Below are positions 1-7,266 of a stretch of 64,000 nucleotides of DNA, piece by piece; positions within the stretch are counted from its first letter, which is position 1, and each line of letters begins with the position of its first letter. Source of the DNA: Thermanaerovibrio velox DSM 12556 (GTDB taxonomy: Bacteria > Synergistota > Synergistia > Synergistales > Synergistaceae); assembly GCF_000237825.1 (NCBI RefSeq), contig NZ_CM001377.1:1116001-1180000 (forward strand). Direction: 5' to 3'. A program made the translations under genes and the position numbers. The notes beneath the pieces are model-generated. The model did not search any database. It was given only the letters and a program-made list of their open reading frames with translations, and was not told the origin of the DNA.

Positions 1-39
1 ATCAGGCACACCCCCTCCCAGATCCCTGCCTCTTGATCA

Positions 40-1560
40 TCAGCTCAGCGAAAGGAAAATCGTACTTCCCCTTCTCCAAACGAGCACTGCAACTGATTTA
101 GGATCCCCTTTAGCGGCCATCTCAACGTCTGACGGGGAGTTTACCTTAACGCCGTTGAACTCCATTATCACGTCCCCCTTAGAAAGCCCAAGATATGCCG
201 CCCGGGACTTGGGGTTTACATTGAGGACGATGACCCCTTGGATATCCGCCGGTACGCCAAAGTTCGAACGGAGGTCCGAATCTAGATCTCTGATCTCCGC
301 CCCCATCACGTTAACCGCCGCGGACTTCTTGCCCGATGGAAGCAACTTGGGGATCCAAGACCTTCCAGACGAGGTGTCCCCAAGCACCACATCTGCCGAC
401 ATCTTCTTATCCCGCCTGTAAAACTCTATCTTGACCTTTGTGCCAGCGCTGAAAGATCGAACCAGGAAGGTCAGTGATTTGTCGTTCAAAACCTTCTTCC
501 CATCTATAGATACGATCACGTCTCCCCTGCGAAGACCCGCTGCGTCCGCTGGGGAACCGGGTTTTACATCCGCCACTATGGCGCCTTCTGAGGTGGGAAC
601 TTTATATGCCTTGGCAAAGGCAGGGCCATTGGGCTGAGCCATTACCCCCAACCATCCCCTCCGGACCTCCCCGTGCTTTATGAGGTCATCAAGCACCTGC
701 TTGGCCATGTTTATGGGTACCGCAAAACCTATCCCCTGGGCGTAGGGCACTATGGCGGTGTTTATCCCCACCACCTCACCCCTTAGGTTGATGAGGGGAC
801 CTCCGCTGTTACCGGGGTTTATGGCCGCATCGGTCTGCAGGAAACCCTGGAAGTTCATGTTCTCCGCCTGTATGGTCCTGTTCTTCGCGGATATTACACC
901 CACCGTGACGCTGTTCTCCAGTCCAAAGGGGTTACCTATTGCCACAACCCATTCCCCCACCTCCACGGTGTCCGAGTCTCCAAGCTTAAGGGCCGCTGCA
1001 TCCTTGAGATCCACCTTTATTACCGCCAGGTCAAAGGTGGGATCACGCCCCACGAGCTTAGCGGGAAGCTGACGTCCGTCCAGCATGGTCACCGTTATCC
1101 TGTCAGCCCCCTCAACCACATGGTTGTTGGTTAGGATATACCCATCCTTGGTGACGATGAACCCGGACCCCTTCCCCTTCATTGGAACCACCCGGGTGAA
1201 CTGCTTGAAGTGCTCCCCGAAGAAATGGTTGAAGAACGGATCATCCATCAGCTCATCCGGGAAGGGGCTGAACGACTGCTTAACCAACTTCTCGGTGTCT
1301 ATGTTCACCACCGACGGGGCAGAGCTCTTGACCAAGGGTACTATTGGATTGCCAGTATACGGGTTAGATGGCCCGGACGACACATCCGCAGACGCCACAG
1401 AGACCCCCACCGGTGGATGTGCCGGATCGTTCAGAAGAGAATAGAGATACCCCCCAGCCATCCCTGCGCAGAACAGAACCGAAAGGGCAAGCATCGACAT
1501 CATGAGTCTCTTAAGCCTGTCACGGGGCAACAAACTCCTTAAATATACTTTGGTCCTCAT
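40..1560 (-). CDS. HtrA/DegP-family serine protease with two PDZ domains
   Basis: Envelope quality-control protease of 506 residues. Residues 19-44 form a single hydrophobic signal-anchor, so the protease domain should face the periplasm. The trypsin-like domain shows the full triad: His147 in NNHVV, Asp178 in DPTFDLAV and Ser252 in NPGNSGGP. PDZ1 lies at about 302-395 and PDZ2 at about 415-505. I chose the ATG at 1560 because GGGAGGTG sits just upstream; the longer in-frame start at 1602 has no such site. It is divergent from the symporter operon. Its TATAAT-like -10 (1646-1651) overlaps the -10 region of that operon, but its -35 is weak. The family is clear; DegP, DegQ or DegS subtype is not. 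Confidence 0.95.
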   Translation of the reverse strand: MRTKVYLRSLLPRDRLKRLMMSMLALSVLFCAGMAGGYLYSLLNDPAHPPVGVSVASADVSSGPSNPYTGNPIVPLVKSSAPSVVNIDTEKLVKQSFSPFPDELMDDPFFNHFFGEHFKQFTRVVPMKGKGSGFIVTKDGYILTNNHVVEGADRITVTMLDGRQLPAKLVGRDPTFDLAVIKVDLKDAAALKLGDSDTVEVGEWVVAIGNPFGLENSVTVGVISAKNRTIQAENMNFQGFLQTDAAINPGNSGGPLINLRGEVVGINTAIVPYAQGIGFAVPINMAKQVLDDLIKHGEVRRGWLGVMAQPNGPAFAKAYKVPTSEGAIVADVKPGSPADAAGLRRGDVIVSIDGKKVLNDKSLTFLVRSFSAGTKVKIEFYRRDKKMSADVVLGDTSSGRSWIPKLLPSGKKSAAVNVMGAEIRDLDSDLRSNFGVPADIQGVIVLNVNPKSRAAYLGLSKGDVIMEFNGVKVNSPSDVEMAAKGDPKSVAVLVWRRGSTIFLSLS

Positions 1561-1623
1561 GTTCCACACCTCCCATTTGAGTTTCACGCTATCATCTCCC
1601 ATGACGGGGCAAGGCTAACACGT

Positions 1624-1653
1624 TTGACAAATACTGACATCGTCAATTATACC
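1624..1653 (+). promoter_or_regulatory. Sigma-70-type promoter of the symporter/two-component/sigma-54 operon
   Basis: TTGACA (1624-1629) is followed after 17 bp by TTATAC (1647-1652). An 11-bp dyad, TGACATCGTCA (1635-1645), fills the spacer and could be an operator. The reading start would fall near 1660, about 35 bp before the first small gene. Confidence 0.6.
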
Positions 1654-1694
1654 TAAAATCCTACTTATGGGCACTAGGGAGGCAGGGTGATAAA

Positions 1695-1796
1695 ATGTGG
1701 GCTAATCTTATCGTGTTCTGCATTCTCTTGGTAATACCTTTTTGCATGAGCATCATCCTAATAAGGCGGAGGAGAAAGACAAAATGCCCCCTTTAG
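1695..1796 (+). CDS. 33-residue single-span membrane peptide
   Basis: A small gene: ATG at 1695 behind GGGAGG, stop TAG at 1794-1796. The product has one hydrophobic span (about residues 4-23) followed by a basic tail RRRRKTK, which predicts the tail in the cytoplasm. Its end overlaps the symporter start by 13 bp, so translation is probably coupled and the symporter ribosome site lies inside this gene. Small membrane partners are known next to SSS and NSS transporters, but I recognise no named family here. Subunit of the adjacent symporter or sensor is the natural guess; function unknown. Confidence 0.6.
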   Translation: MWANLIVFCILLVIPFCMSIILIRRRRKTKCPL

Positions 1797-3190
1797 CAAT
1801 AAACCTCATCGCCTTTAGTGGGTACACTTTGGCAATAATCCTACTCACCGGGCAAACCTTCCCCTGGCGGGATAGCATTAGGAACTTCTACATAGGCGGG
1901 AGGAACATAGGTATATTCATGAGCACCATGACCTTCTGCGCCACCTGGTTAAGCGCCGCATCCATCGTTGGCTTCACTACCTGGATGGTATACGACGGGG
2001 CGGCAGCCTTTGCGGGTTCCGTGAACGGTTGGCTGCTGGGGCTCATACCTATGCCGCTGGCGGTCCTAAGGCTAAGGGCCTCAAAATGCGTAAGCGTACC
2101 AGAGTTTGTAGGCAAGTTTTATGGAGACAGCAGGTTGATGAGACTTGGCGGGGCGGTTTTACTCGCGTCGTACGTGCCATACATAGCGATACAGTTTAAA
2201 GCCTTTGGGCTGGTGGCGTCTCACATGCTAGGAATCCCCTACGGCTTCAGCTCCACCGCACTGGTGTATCTCTTCGTCCTCTACACCACCTTCGGGGGCT
2301 ATCGATCGGTTGCAAAGAGCGATGCATTGAACCTTATAGTAATCCTGATCGGGGTCTTGGTGGCCGCATTAGAGTTAAATATAAATTTAAAGCCTATTTG
2401 GACCGCCATAAGGGATATCTCCACTTACTCCCCAAGCAAGCTCAACCTATCGAGATCCCCTGCCGAGTCACTTCAGATAATCAGCTCCGCGTTGGCATGG
2501 GGGCTTGGGGTTGCCGCCAACCCTCAATACGGGATAAGGATTATAGCATGCAGAAAACATAACGATGCTTTTGCCGTTCTTTCCATATCCCCCTTTCTGA
2601 TAGGATTGGTATACCTGTTGCTATCCTCCATGGCCCTCATAATTTCGTCCATACCATCCATGTCGCTTCAAGGCGCAAATCCTGAAGGGCTGCTGAACCT
2701 TTTAGATTCCCAGTGTTCTAGTTTGGTTGCAAGTCTTTTCTCCGTATCGGTGATGGCCGCAGCGGTCAGCACTGCTAACTCTCAACTTCTACTAGCCGCA
2801 TCTGCCATATGCCACGACATAGGAGGACTAGGCAGAGATAGCATATCTTCAATCCCAACAAAGGGTACCAACCAGGATCACTGGATGTTGTGGAACCGAG
2901 GAGCAATACTGATCATTGCCACAACAGCGCTTGTTATGAGTCATATCCCAAACTACGACATAATGTTCGTAGGCCGCCTAAGCTGGACCTTTGTGGCAGT
3001 TTCCTTCCTAACCCCCATATATCTCCCGAGAAAGCTTGGGAATAGAATGTCCTTCGCCATAATCAGCTGGTCGTTGATAATTCACACCATCCTTTGCGGG
3101 TTAAGGATACCACCGGAAGTGAGCATGCTCATTACCATGGGATTCCAGGGAATCGCGATAATTCCATGGGGGGAGATCCGAATACGATGA
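1784..3190 (+). CDS. SSS-family sodium:solute symporter, probable sensor partner
   Basis: Polytopic inner-membrane protein of 468 residues with the hydrophobicity pattern and the FYIGGRN / GFTTWMVYDG region typical of SSS (SLC5) carriers, which couple sodium entry to organic solute uptake. The ATG at 1784 has GGAGG 12 bp upstream; the earlier ATG at 1742 lies inside the small peptide gene. The stop overlaps the kinase start in an ATGA arrangement. Known CbrA proteins fuse an SSS domain to a histidine kinase. Here the two are separate, overlapping genes, so this protein may report solute transport to the kinase. The substrate cannot be read; 5-oxoproline or an amino acid would fit the downstream genes. 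Confidence 0.85.
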   Translation: MPPLAINLIAFSGYTLAIILLTGQTFPWRDSIRNFYIGGRNIGIFMSTMTFCATWLSAASIVGFTTWMVYDGAAAFAGSVNGWLLGLIPMPLAVLRLRASKCVSVPEFVGKFYGDSRLMRLGGAVLLASYVPYIAIQFKAFGLVASHMLGIPYGFSSTALVYLFVLYTTFGGYRSVAKSDALNLIVILIGVLVAALELNINLKPIWTAIRDISTYSPSKLNLSRSPAESLQIISSALAWGLGVAANPQYGIRIIACRKHNDAFAVLSISPFLIGLVYLLLSSMALIISSIPSMSLQGANPEGLLNLLDSQCSSLVASLFSVSVMAAAVSTANSQLLLAASAICHDIGGLGRDSISSIPTKGTNQDHWMLWNRGAILIIATTALVMSHIPNYDIMFVGRLSWTFVAVSFLTPIYLPRKLGNRMSFAIISWSLIIHTILCGLRIPPEVSMLITMGFQGIAIIPWGEIRIR

Positions 3191-4461
3191 AAAACCCAAA
3201 TAAGCCTTCCGTGGAGACGGTTTTAAAAACCATAGTTACCCTGGCGGTTGTTGGCGTGGCAGGGACCCTACTCGCCCTACAGATTAAAATCAGCACGGAG
3301 AAGGAAATCAAAAGGGCCTTTGATGACATCCGCCTAACCAGTGAGATAACCAGGAATCTGCAGTTCCATGAGGCCTTGGAGATAGCTAGGCGTCTTGCTC
3401 CAACGGTTATCCCATACCCCCAAGGAGAAATCATACTGAGGTCCAAGGATGGGGGCGTGATAAAGCTAGGTATAAATCGTTATGCAGTCATGAACAAGGT
3501 GGTAGAAGAAAACAGGATCCTCTTAGTGTGGGGGATAATAGCACTGCTAGTCTCGCTGGAACTGGCAATAATCCTAGCGTATATGATTACGTACCCAATA
3601 AGACGGCTATCCTGGGCTATGGAGGCCATCGCAAAGGGGGACCACCAAATTAAGGTCCCGATAAAAGGGGCTTTCGTGTGCGAACTGGAAAACCTCATAA
3701 GGGCATTCAATAATATGGCCATACAACTTCAGCAGTGGCGAAGGCTACAATCTCAAATAAGCCGGATGGACAGGCTGGCATCCATGGGAGAGATGGTCTC
3801 AGGAGTGGCCCATGAGATTCGCAATCCCCTTGCCGCCATGAGGATCCACTTGGAGCTGCTTATGGAGATGAGAGATAGTTTGCCAGCGGAGGCCCAAGAA
3901 AACCTGGAGTTCTTGTCGGGGGAGATTGACAGGATCACCGATACGGTGGAGCGATTCTTACTCTTCGCAAGACCTCACAGAGGAAGGATTGAGAACCTGC
4001 CCATCGGTCAAGTGATATCCTGGGCAACCCAGATGATTCGGTCCCTGGCTCCTTCTGGAGTAATTCATCTGGAAACTCGAGTTCAAAACCCTGATCAGTT
4101 GGTCGAGGCAGACCCAGGTAAGCTACGACAAGTTCTTCTAAACCTTATATCAAACGGGATTGATGCCATGCCTAACGGTGGCAAGCTCGTTATCTGGACT
4201 AAGATTGAGGGGGATAGGCTGGCAATAGGGGTAGATGACACTGGGGAACCCATACCGCTCGACATGGTGGACCGTATCTTTGAGCCCTTTGTCACCACCA
4301 AACCCAACGGAACCGGATTAGGGCTGGCCATCGTCAAAAAGCTGGTGGAAGAGATGGGGGGGTATATATCCCTTTCAACTGGAGATGGGGTTACCTCATT
4401 CAAGATATCGCTAAATACGGCGCCAAAAGGGACATCGTCCGTTTACGAGGAGGCCCATTGA
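3187..4461 (+). CDS. Membrane sensor histidine kinase
   Basis: A 424-residue kinase. TM1 lies at about 16-37, an extracytoplasmic segment of about 75 residues follows, TM2 is at about 112-137, then HAMP, the DHp H-box GVAHEIRNPL with phospho-acceptor His209, and a HATPase domain with N box NLISNGIDA, DDTGEP and GTGLGLAIV. I chose the ATG at 3187 because it overlaps the symporter stop (ATGA) and follows GGGGGAG; upstream in-frame starts lie inside the symporter gene. No PAS domain is visible, unlike most NtrB or CbrA kinases, so the signal may come through the symporter or the short periplasmic part. It should phosphorylate the regulator encoded immediately downstream. Confidence 0.92.
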   Translation: MKNPNKPSVETVLKTIVTLAVVGVAGTLLALQIKISTEKEIKRAFDDIRLTSEITRNLQFHEALEIARRLAPTVIPYPQGEIILRSKDGGVIKLGINRYAVMNKVVEENRILLVWGIIALLVSLELAIILAYMITYPIRRLSWAMEAIAKGDHQIKVPIKGAFVCELENLIRAFNNMAIQLQQWRRLQSQISRMDRLASMGEMVSGVAHEIRNPLAAMRIHLELLMEMRDSLPAEAQENLEFLSGEIDRITDTVERFLLFARPHRGRIENLPIGQVISWATQMIRSLAPSGVIHLETRVQNPDQLVEADPGKLRQVLLNLISNGIDAMPNGGKLVIWTKIEGDRLAIGVDDTGEPIPLDMVDRIFEPFVTTKPNGTGLGLAIVKKLVEEMGGYISLSTGDGVTSFKISLNTAPKGTSSVYEEAH

Positions 4462-4463
4462 TC

Positions 4464-5810
4464 ATGGCTGACATATGGATAGCAGAGGACGAATCAGCTC
4501 TTGCGGAGGGACTTAGGCGGGCATTTGAGAAGGATGGTCACCGGGTTATCACCTTCGGAACGCTGAAATCCCTGCTGTACTCCGCCCGGTCATTTTCACA
4601 AGTTCCACAGGTTATAATCCTTGATCACAAGTTACCAGACGGCCTTGGGGGAGACGCGATACCTCAAATCCTATCTGTAATCCCCCACGGAAGGATAATA
4701 CTCATGACCGCGTACGGGGAAAGCCCGTTGATAGTAAAAGCAATAAGAAACGGGGCATTTGACTACATCGACAAACCGTTCTCTCTGGAGGCCTTAAGGA
4801 AAATGGTTCAGCGGGCCCTACTCCGCTACTCCGTAGAGGTAGCAGCCCGCGATGCCGCCATGGGGAACGCCCAACTCATAGGATCTTCCGCCCCAATGAT
4901 GAGGTTAAGGGACACGGTAGATCGACTTAAGGGCCAAAGGGACCTTAACATACTGCTTACCGGAGAGAGCGGCACTGGCAAGGAGGTTGTATCAAGGATG
5001 ATTCACGAGGTCACCTCTTGCGAAGGCAGCTTCGTGGCTATAAACTGCGGAGCAATCCCTGAAAACCTCCTGGAGGCGGAACTTTTCGGATATAAGAGAG
5101 GGGCCTACACAGGAGCTGCGGATGACAAGAAAGGCCTCTTGGAGTTAGGACACGGTGGCACCGTCATGCTAGATGAGATAGGAGATCTACCCCTGTCCCT
5201 TCAATCTAAACTTCTACGGTTTCTAGACAGCAGGCGCTTTAGACGGCTGGGTGACACGGCGGAACGGGAGGTATCCCTAAACTTGATATGCGCCACTCAC
5301 AAGGACCTTAAAGAGATGTCCACACAAGGCTTGTTCAGGGAGGACCTCTTATACAGGATATCCACGATACCGATCAAGGTCCCCCCCTTAAGGGAGCGGG
5401 GATCCGACGTGATAGAACTGGCAGAATTCTTCTTAAAGACCTTCTCCATAAAGAGGGGACGGCCCCCTAAGGAATTGTCCCCCGAGGTGGAAGACCTTTT
5501 CCTAAACTACCATTGGCCGGGCAACGTGAGGGAGCTTAAGAACTTGATAGAGAGACTGGTTATACTCTCTGACCCGGGATCTCACGTAATATCCTTAAAG
5601 GACCTGCCGGAGGAGATGTTAACCTTACCGTTGGATGGGGAAGGCACCGTCACACCGAACTCCTTGGATGCCAAGCTGGCCAACAAGGAGCTTGAGCTGA
5701 TCACGGAGGCCTTGGAAAGATGCGGGGACAACAAAACCCAAGCAGCAAAAGAACTCGGCATATCAAGGTTTTCCCTGTTAAGACGGCTTCAGCGCCATGG
5801 CCTTTCTTGA
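4464..5810 (+). CDS. NtrC-family sigma-54-dependent response regulator
   Basis: 448 residues: receiver with phospho-acceptor Asp54, AAA+ domain with Walker A GESGTGKE (168-175), Walker B VMLDEIGD (234-241) and WPGNVREL (351-358), then a Fis-type helix-turn-helix (about 420-446). The sigma-54 contact loop reads GAYTGA (213-218) in place of the usual GAFTGA. I chose the ATG at 4464 over the TTG at 4458 because GAGGAGG lies 10 bp upstream of it. The gene lies between its kinase and a sigma-54 gene, which it overlaps by 14 bp. It should open promoters for that sigma factor, the obvious candidate being the one at 7209-7224. Confidence 0.95.
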   Translation: MADIWIAEDESALAEGLRRAFEKDGHRVITFGTLKSLLYSARSFSQVPQVIILDHKLPDGLGGDAIPQILSVIPHGRIILMTAYGESPLIVKAIRNGAFDYIDKPFSLEALRKMVQRALLRYSVEVAARDAAMGNAQLIGSSAPMMRLRDTVDRLKGQRDLNILLTGESGTGKEVVSRMIHEVTSCEGSFVAINCGAIPENLLEAELFGYKRGAYTGAADDKKGLLELGHGGTVMLDEIGDLPLSLQSKLLRFLDSRRFRRLGDTAEREVSLNLICATHKDLKEMSTQGLFREDLLYRISTIPIKVPPLRERGSDVIELAEFFLKTFSIKRGRPPKELSPEVEDLFLNYHWPGNVRELKNLIERLVILSDPGSHVISLKDLPEEMLTLPLDGEGTVTPNSLDAKLANKELELITEALERCGDNKTQAAKELGISRFSLLRRLQRHGLS

Positions 5811-6978
5811 GGTAATTCTTTCAAACACTCCCAATGTAGCCCTAGGAGTTAAACCGTATCTGCTAAATGGTAAGAATTGGCTTTTCATATCCCCTGACGA
5901 GCTTGCGGAAGAGTTGCACAAAGCCTGTGAGGATCTGCCCTCTGTGAGCATAAAGCGCCCCGGTGGGAGATTGGAGCTGCCTTTGGACGAAAACCCGTGG
6001 GAAGAGGAATCAGACGATATAAGAGAGATAGAGTTCCAGCTAAGCCTTATAAAGGATCTTCCACAAGGCACGACCCCAGCGGACTGGGTAAGCTTGCTTG
6101 GTCCAAGGGGATATCTGAACGGGTCTACGGAAGAATGCGCTACCAGCCTTGGGATTTCTCAAGTACAGTTTCTTAAAACTCTTAAGGAGATCCAGGATCA
6201 GCTGGATCCCCCTGGGGTGTTTGCTCAGGACTTGCGAGACTGCCTCCTCATACAGTTAAGACGTCTTTCTATGGATAATTCCGATGGGGCAAGACTGCTC
6301 AAGGATTTTCACCGGGAGCTCGAATCATCAAGGCTAGACCTCATATCCAAAGCCACTGGATGGGACCTCAACCGCGTAAAGGAAGCCATAATGAGCTTGC
6401 GAAAGCTTGACCCATCCCCACTTGGGATAGTGTCAAAACCGGTAAGGCCGGAGATCTCCATGATCCCATATAAAGACGGGATCTCATTCAAGATATTAAG
6501 GGAAAACATGCCCTCCCTATCCTTAACCTATCCGTCAAAAATAAAGGGAAAGCTTCGCTCCATCCTGATGAGGATGTCTGGGCGGTACAGGACGCTGGCC
6601 ACCATCGGGCTTGCGATAACCATGACCCAGCGGAACTTCCTATCCGGTAAGACCGAATACCTGGAACCACTTACGGTAAAAGATCTGGCGAGGATCACCA
6701 ATTTATCACCCTCCACCGTTTCAAGGTGCACAAGGGGGACGTATGCTGTAACCCGATACGGTACGATAAGCCTAAGCCGTCTCCTATCAAAACCCCTTAG
6801 GTCAAACCCTAACCTTTCGATACATCGTCTAACCCTTGAAATATCAAAGTTAAAGTCCATGGGCCTGTCAGATCTTGAGATATCAAAAAGGCTAGGAGTT
6901 CCCCGGAGAACCCTGGCTTACCATAGGGAACGCCGAGATTTCACCTATCCAAAGCCATCATTGGCATCATTGGAATGA
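5797..6978 (+). CDS. rpoN: Divergent, short RNA polymerase sigma-54 factor
   Basis: 393 residues, against about 430-480 in most RpoN proteins. The core-binding part shows LDPPGVFAQDLRDCLL (136-151), as in canonical sigma-54. A helix-turn-helix lies at about 290-320 (LTVKDLARIT, STVSRCTR) and an RpoN box at 369-377 reads PRRTLAYHR instead of ARRTVAKYR. Region I at about 14-50 keeps its position and leucines but has lost most of the usual glutamines. The acidic region II is short. It overlaps the activator gene and is the last gene of the operon. The family is certain from order and motifs. Divergence suggests a specialised sigma factor; whether another rpoN exists elsewhere cannot be seen. Confidence 0.9.
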   Translation: MAFLEVILSNTPNVALGVKPYLLNGKNWLFISPDELAEELHKACEDLPSVSIKRPGGRLELPLDENPWEEESDDIREIEFQLSLIKDLPQGTTPADWVSLLGPRGYLNGSTEECATSLGISQVQFLKTLKEIQDQLDPPGVFAQDLRDCLLIQLRRLSMDNSDGARLLKDFHRELESSRLDLISKATGWDLNRVKEAIMSLRKLDPSPLGIVSKPVRPEISMIPYKDGISFKILRENMPSLSLTYPSKIKGKLRSILMRMSGRYRTLATIGLAITMTQRNFLSGKTEYLEPLTVKDLARITNLSPSTVSRCTRGTYAVTRYGTISLSRLLSKPLRSNPNLSIHRLTLEISKLKSMGLSDLEISKRLGVPRRTLAYHRERRDFTYPKPSLASLE

Positions 6979-7054
6979 CCAGAGGCATTAACCTTGGCAA
7001 AAACGGGACAACATCGCCACCGTAGAGAGTAGTAAAAAAACCCCGACACTACTT

Positions 7055-7079
7055 TCGCTCCTCCACACCGCGGAAGCGA
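7055..7079. promoter_or_regulatory. Imperfect dyad upstream of the sigma-54 promoter
   Basis: TCGCTCC (7055-7061) faces GGAAGCGA (7072-7079) across 10 bp, with one bulged base. It lies about 170 bp upstream of the predicted start, a distance where NtrC-type activators can bind. Weak evidence by itself. Confidence 0.3.
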
Positions 7080-7119
7080 CTTAACAAGCAGACAGACAAA
7101 AGGCCTGCTATAAAGTCTC

Positions 7120-7145
7120 CGCACAGGACCGTGCGAGGAACGCAC
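7120..7145. promoter_or_regulatory. Candidate upstream activator site (tandem GTGCG/CGCAC dyads)
   Basis: Three half-sites alternate in orientation: CGCAC (7120-7124), GTGCG (7131-7135) and CGCAC (7141-7145). The last two form a perfect dyad with a 5-bp spacer, GTGCG-N5-CGCAC. They lie about 90-115 bp upstream of the expected sigma-54 start, the usual place for an NtrC-type enhancer. The encoded NtrC-like regulator is the likely binder, by inference only. Confidence 0.5.
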
Positions 7146-7208
7146 ACATCATGGCGTGAAGTTGAAGGTATTTTTTGATGTTTCCAAAGCTTTCCAAGGG
7201 ACAGTCTT

Positions 7209-7224
7209 TGGCAATTTTATTGCA
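7209..7224 (+). promoter_or_regulatory. Sigma-54 (-24/-12) promoter of the NRAMP/pxp operon
   Basis: TGGCAATTTTATTGCA matches the sigma-54 consensus TGGCAC-N5-TTGCA except for one base. The GG (7210-7211) and GC (7222-7223) doublets are separated by exactly 10 bp, the spacing the class needs. Transcription would start near 7235, leaving about 32 bp before the TTG start at 7267. I found no other site of this quality in the gene-free stretches of the window. Confidence 0.8.
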
Positions 7225-7266
7225 TGTATTTCCATCGAAGAAGATCTCACTTGGGAGGTGGCGCGT

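Noticed and set aside
6945..7145. 66-codon minus-strand ORF over the gap before the NRAMP gene
   Set aside because: It overlaps the rpoN end, has no ribosome site and shows no domain; the stretch is better read as control DNA.
7156..7266. Longer N-terminus of the NRAMP-related gene
   Set aside because: It would put the sigma-54 promoter inside the gene, and the added 37 residues resemble nothing. TTG 7267 has a good ribosome site.
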